DNA from: Streptomyces sp. 2131.1
Lineage (GTDB): Bacteria; Actinomycetota; Actinomycetes; Streptomycetales; Streptomycetaceae
Reading direction: 5' to 3'
Assembly (NCBI RefSeq): GCF_900105515.1
Contig: NZ_FNSY01000001.1
Span: 6,746,001 to 6,810,000, forward strand
DNA: 64,000 nt
This document shows, in pieces, positions 52,801 to 64,000 of the stretch (its first letter is position 1; each line of letters starts with the position of its first letter). The notes beneath the pieces were generated by a model that was given only the letters and a program-made list of their open reading frames with translations, was not told the DNA's origin and searched no databases. The translations under genes and the position numbers were made by a program.

Positions 52801-55227
52801 GGACGTGCACAACCTCTACGGCCCGACCGAGACAACGATCGACGCCACCGCCCACGTCACCGCCCATGCCACCGCCGGGGGAGAGGCCGGCGGCGTCCCC
52901 CTCGGCCGCCCCGTCGACAACACCCGCGCCTACGTCCTGGACACCGCGCTCCAGCCCGTGCCCGCCGGTGTGACCGGCGAGCTCCACATCGCCGGCGACG
53001 GCCTCGCCCGCGGCTACCTCGGCCGCCCCGGCCTCACCGCCACCCGCTTCGTGGCCGACCCCTTCGGCCCGGCCGGCAGCCGCATGTACCGCACGGGCGA
53101 CCTCGTCCGCCGGGACGCCGACGGGCTGCTGCACTACGTCTCCCGCGCCGACGACCAGGTCAAGCTGAACGGGTTCCGCGTCGAGCTGGGCGAGATCGAG
53201 GCCGCCCTCACCGCCCTCGACGGCGTCACCGCCGCCTGCGCCCTCGTCCGCGAGGACCGGCCGGGCGAACGGCGCCTGGTCGCGTACACCGTGGGCGCCG
53301 CCGCAGCCCTCGCCGACGGCGAACTGCGCACCCGGCTCACCAGCACCCTGCCGCCGTACATGGTGCCCGCCGCCTTCGTGGCCCTGGACGCCCTGCCGCT
53401 GCTGCCCAACGGCAAGACGGACCGGGCCGCCCTCCCGGAGCCGGAACGCCCGGTCGCCGACCGGCCTGGCCGGGAGCCGCGCACCGCGTCCGAGCGCGTC
53501 CTGTGCGAGGCGTTCGCCTCCGTGCTGCGCGTCCCCGCCGTCCGCACCGACGACGACTTCTTCGCGCTCGGCGGCGACAGCATCCTCTCCATCCAGCTCG
53601 TCAGCCGCGTCCGGGAAGCCGGACTCGTAGTCACACCCCGCGACGTCTTCGTCCACCGCACCCCGGAGGCCATCGCGGCCGCCGCCGCGCCGCTCGACGG
53701 CAGCACGGGCGAACCGGCCGGCCACGGCACGGGCACCATGGCGCCCACGCCCATCGCGGCCTGGCTCCTCGAACGCCCCGGCACCACCGACGGCTACAAC
53801 CAGTCCGGTGTGCTGAGCACCCCCGCCGGGGCCACCGAGGACACCCTCGTCGCCGCACTCCAGCTCCTCGCCGACCACCACGACATGCTCCGTCTGCGGG
53901 TCACCCGCACGGCCGGGGGTGACCCCGTACTCGAAGCACTGCCCCCCGGTTCCGTCACCGCCGGGAACCGCTTCACCCGGGTCGACCTCACCGGACTCGA
54001 CGCCGAGGCCGCCCGCGCCGCCCTCACCGAAGCGGGCGAACGCGCCCGCAGGCGTCTGCGGCCCACCGCCGGAGCGGTCTTCGAGGCCGTCTGGGGCGAC
54101 GCGGGCCCCCACGCGCGCGGGCGGCTGCTCCTGGTCGTGCACCACCTGTCCGTCGACGCGGTCTCCTGGCGCATCCTCGCCGACGACCTCGCACACGCCT
54201 GGCGGGCGGTCACCCGGGCGGCCGGCACCACACCCGCACTGCCCGCAGCGACCACCTCGTACCGGCGCTGGTCCCAGCTCCTCACCGAACAGGCCCACGC
54301 GCCCGCGCGGATGAGTGAACTGCCCCTGTGGGAGGAGGTGCTGAGGACCCCGGACCCGCAGCTCGGCTACCGGCCGCTCGACCCGTTCCTGGACACCGCC
54401 GACGGCACCCGCACCCTCACCACCCACCTGCCCGCCACCTGGACGAAGCCCCTGCTGACCACCGTCCCGGGCGCCTTCCACGCCGGGGTCGACGACATCC
54501 TGCTCACCGCCCTCGCCCTCGCCGTCAACGCCCGGCGCGGCACGCACCCCGGCGGAACCCGGTCCGACACCGCCGTCCTGCTCGACCTGGAGAGCCACGG
54601 CCGCGAACAGATCGCCGACCACATCGACCTCTCCCGCACGGTCGGCTGGTTCACCAGCCTCCACCCGGTCCGGCTCGACCCGGGCCCCCTCGACGCCCGC
54701 GACCCGGCACGCCTGGACGCCACGCTCGTTGAACGTGCAGTGAAGCGCGTCAAGGAACAGTTGCGCACCGTGCCCGACCACGGCGTCGGCCACGGCATGC
54801 TGCGCCACCTCAACCCCGCAACCGGCCCCCGGCTGGCCGCCCCCGCACCTCAGATCGGCTTCAACTACCTGGGCCGGTACGCCGCCCCCGACAAGGCGGC
54901 GGGCGGCGACTGGGAGGTGCTGCTCGACGCGGGCGGGCCGCGCAGCCAGGACCCCGACATGCCCGTGCACCACGTGCTCGACATCAACGCGCACACCGAG
55001 GACCTGCCCGAAGGACCGCGCCTGGTGGCCCGCTGGACCTGGCCCAGCGACCTGCTGAAGGAGGAGGACGTGGGCGCGCTCGCCGAGGCGTTCAACCGCG
55101 CCCTGCGCACCATCGCGGAACACGCCGAACAGCCCGGAGCAGGCGGCTACACGCCGTCCGACCTTCCCCTGGTCTCGCTCAACCAGGCCCAGATCGACCG
55201 ACTGCAGAACAAGTGGGGTGGACGCAA

Positions 55228-55231
<4 letters not shown>
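40889..55231 (+). CDS. Four-module non-ribosomal peptide synthetase with terminal epimerase
   Basis: A 4780-residue NRPS; domain order with rough residue positions: C1 15-450, A1 490-1000, T1 1010-1080, C2 1095-1530, A2 1565-2070, T2 2080-2150, C3 2165-2590, A3 2625-3125, T3 3140-3210, C4 3225-3650, A4 3690-4185, T4 4200-4265, E 4290-4730. C1 has HHIAVDG near 149 and closely follows the EntF C-domain pattern; C2-C4 are LCL type. T4 carries the LGGDSI form that precedes epimerases, and E has HHLSVDAVSWRIL. Codes read by alignment to GrsA: A1 and A3 DAFFVAVTFK (aliphatic), A2 DAWQVCLIEK and A4 DAWQVCLIDK (Gln/Glu-like, tentative). ATG 40889 is the start; TTA occurs at codon 55. The partner enzyme is the next gene, overlapping by 4 bp. 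Confidence 0.95.
41051..41053 (+). promoter_or_regulatory. In-frame TTA (bldA-dependent) codon at codon 55 of the first synthetase
   Basis: The offset from ATG 40889 is 162 bases, an exact multiple of three, so TTA is read as Leu55 in DGTLFAA. It is the only in-frame TTA I found in the 14.3-kb gene. Expression of the whole cluster therefore probably waits for the bldA tRNA. Confidence 0.92.
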
Positions 55232-62775
<7,544 letters not shown>

Positions 62776-62882
62776 AAGATCACCAACCGCCGGGTCCCCG
62801 GCAATCCGCATACAACCATCCGTGTCCCTCGGAGGTCCCACCAAGTGGGAGCAAAACGCTCCTGGAGCTACAAGGGGGAAAA

Positions 62883-63332
62883 ATGCGAAACATCCGTACT
62901 CTCGCGGCCGTCGGGGCCCTGACCACCCTGATGGCCGGCGCGACGGCCGCCTTCGGCCCGGCTGCCTCCGCCGCACCCAACACCACCCCGCAGAAGGTCT
63001 GCGGGAGCGCCTACAAGACCGTGAACTCCGCCGCCGTGGGCTCCCTCGGCACGGTCTACCTGACGTACAACGCGTCGAACGGCAGGAACTGTGTGGTGAC
63101 CATCCGGTCCACCCCCGGTGCGGCGAAGGACATGTCCACGTACATCTACGTCACCGACACGGACGAGTCGGCCGGGGACTACGGGAGGTACACGTCGTAC
63201 GCCGGTCCCGCCTACGTCTACGGCAAGGGCCACTGCGTCAGCTGGGGCGGCCAGATCGCCAACGTGTCCGTCTCCGTGGACAACTCCAACTGCGCCGCGT
63301 TCAAGGAGCGCCGGACCCTCGAAGTCCGCTGA
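62883..63332 (+). CDS. sapA: Spore-associated protein A-like secreted protein
   Basis: A 149-residue secreted protein. The signal peptide is at residues 1-31 (MRNIRTLAAVGALTTLMAGA, AASA-AP cleavage site). The mature part starts with KVCGSAYKTVNSAAVGSLGTVYLTYNASNGRNCVVTIR, the pattern of Streptomyces spore-associated protein A. Four cysteines (40, 70, 118 and 137) probably form two disulfides. SapA coats spores and is made during aerial growth. The ribosome-binding site AAGGGGGAA lies just before ATG 62883. It is 107 bp downstream of the NRPS genes on the same strand; the gap holds small inverted repeats (for example TCCCAC-CAA-GTGGGA) and probably a promoter. Confidence 0.93.
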   Translation: MRNIRTLAAVGALTTLMAGATAAFGPAASAAPNTTPQKVCGSAYKTVNSAAVGSLGTVYLTYNASNGRNCVVTIRSTPGAAKDMSTYIYVTDTDESAGDYGRYTSYAGPAYVYGKGHCVSWGGQIANVSVSVDNSNCAAFKERRTLEVR

Positions 63333-63347
63333 TCCGCGCCGCTCGCA

Positions 63348-63381
63348 GGGCCCGCCCCCGGTTCGCACCGGGGACGGGCCC
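63348..63381. terminator. Hairpin between sapA and the convergent glycosidase gene
   Basis: A 15-bp stem with one mismatch (GGGCCCGCCCCCGGT against ACCGGGGACGGGCCC) and a TCGC loop, 16 bp after the sapA stop and before the opposite gene's end. It is likely to terminate both transcripts. Confidence 0.85.
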
Positions 63382-63401
63382 ATCCCATTCGCCGGGCCGC
63401 T

Positions 63402-64000
63402 CTACCAGTACGTCACACTCACCGGCGCGCGCACGCCGGTCCTCGGCAGGGTGACCGTCAGCGTCCCGGTGTAGGCGTCCCATGTGTACGCGTGCGCGGA
63501 CAGGTGCGCGCCGGCCGCCTCGACCCGCTTCGGCGCGTGATCCGCCTTGACGGACACGGTCCACGTACGGCTCTTCGCCTGGCCCTGGAACGACCCCTTC
63601 GCCGGGCCGATGGACACCGTGTGGCGCCCGCCCGCCACCTTGTACGAGACCTTCGTCGTGGCGCTCCGGGCCTTCCCCGGGGCGCCCCCGTCGTCCTCGT
63701 ACACGCTGAAGGAACCGGAACCGCCGGAGGCGATCGTGAGCGTGAGGTCGTCCGCACCGGCCGCCCCGTCGTGCGCGACGTCCCTCGTACGGCTCGGCAC
63801 GATCGCACCGGCCCGGACGAACACCGGCATCGTGTCCAGCGTGGTCGTCACGTCCTGCGTGGTGCCGCCCTCGTACGTCCTGCCGGTGAAGTAGTCCGTC
63901 CACTGCCCGGGCGGGAACCACACCGACGTCTTCGCGGACGTGCCGGGCGTGGTGACCGGGGCGACCAGCATGTCGGAGCCGTAGAAGTACTCGCTGCCGG
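63402..64000 (-). CDS. Glycoside hydrolase family 31 C-terminal part, truncated by window edge
   Basis: The last 199 residues of a larger protein; its N-terminus lies beyond 64000. It starts within the GH31 barrel end (EYFYGSDMLVAPVTTPG, then WFPPGQWTDYFTGRTYEGG and MPVFVRAGAIVPSR). It ends in a DUF5110-type beta domain (LTIASGGSGSFSVYEDDG, then SYKVAGGRHTVSIG) and a terminal strand VRAPVSVTYW. GH31 enzymes hydrolyse alpha-glucosides or alpha-xylosides. The catalytic residues lie in the unseen part, so specificity is unknown. Confidence 0.92.
   Translation of the reverse strand, partial: GSEYFYGSDMLVAPVTTPGTSAKTSVWFPPGQWTDYFTGRTYEGGTTQDVTTTLDTMPVFVRAGAIVPSRTRDVAHDGAAGADDLTLTIASGGSGSFSVYEDDGGAPGKARSATTKVSYKVAGGRHTVSIGPAKGSFQGQAKSRTWTVSVKADHAPKRVEAAGAHLSAHAYTWDAYTGTLTVTLPRTGVRAPVSVTYW

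Overview
The window looks like Streptomyces chromosome. GC is very high, GTG starts are frequent, start/stop overlaps of the GTGA type recur, and TTA codons are almost absent (I found two). A complete gvpOAFGYZJLSK-type gas-vesicle cluster and a spore-associated protein A (SapA) gene point the same way. About 50 protein genes can be supported. I saw no tRNA, rRNA, CRISPR array or insertion sequence.

Layout. (1) 1-11134: a run of single housekeeping and stress genes: a partial DUF1275 membrane protein, CPD photolyase, an SDR/DUF2867 protein, VanZ-like and DUF4389 membrane proteins, DUF664/DinB, a TTA-containing DUF4230 gene, a DDN-type flavin-fold protein, a GlxA-type regulator beside an isochorismatase-like hydrolase, and an acyltransferase-3 protein. 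(2) 11277-23916: a large protein with a TerD-like C-terminus, an aldo/keto reductase, a DUF4232 lipoprotein, a VOC protein, a family-5 uracil-DNA glycosylase, DUF2945 and DUF488 genes, an ECF41/SigJ-like sigma factor, an ATP-grasp enzyme followed by a CocE/NonD hydrolase, and a GAF-SpoIIE phosphatase. (3) 24109-32706: a stress-envelope block (PRC-barrel, small hydrophobic protein, FMN reductase, SigB/SigF-type sigma factor, Asp23/Gls24 protein) leading into the ten-gene gas-vesicle operon on the minus strand. (4) 32833-39693: a TetR regulator and MFS exporter with tandem palindromic operators, a FemX-like transferase, an FAD/Rieske oxidoreductase, an unknown protein, a hemerythrin-like protein and ThpR.

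(5) 40270-62775: a compact non-ribosomal peptide cluster made of an MbtH-like gene and two giant synthetases, overlapping by 4 bp, that carry six modules. The order read from motifs is C(EntF-like)-A-T, C-A-T, C-A-T, C-A-T-E, then C(DCL)-A-T, C-A-T-reductase. The specificity residues repeat in an alternating pattern: aliphatic, Gln/Glu-like, aliphatic, D-Gln/Glu-like, aliphatic, Phe. The chain ends at a thioester reductase rather than a thioesterase. The inferred product is a linear hexapeptide ending in phenylalaninal (or phenylalaninol), the type of molecule that inhibits proteases. The first synthetase carries a TTA codon at codon 55, so output probably depends on bldA. No regulator, exporter or tailoring enzyme lies beside it in the window. 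(6) 62883-64000: sapA and the 3' part of a family-31 glycoside hydrolase gene.

Links between genes are mostly local: the gvp operon builds one organelle, the TetR/MFS pair is a self-regulated efflux unit, the ATP-grasp/CocE pair looks co-transcribed, and the MbtH protein is expected to activate the adenylation domains of the synthetases.
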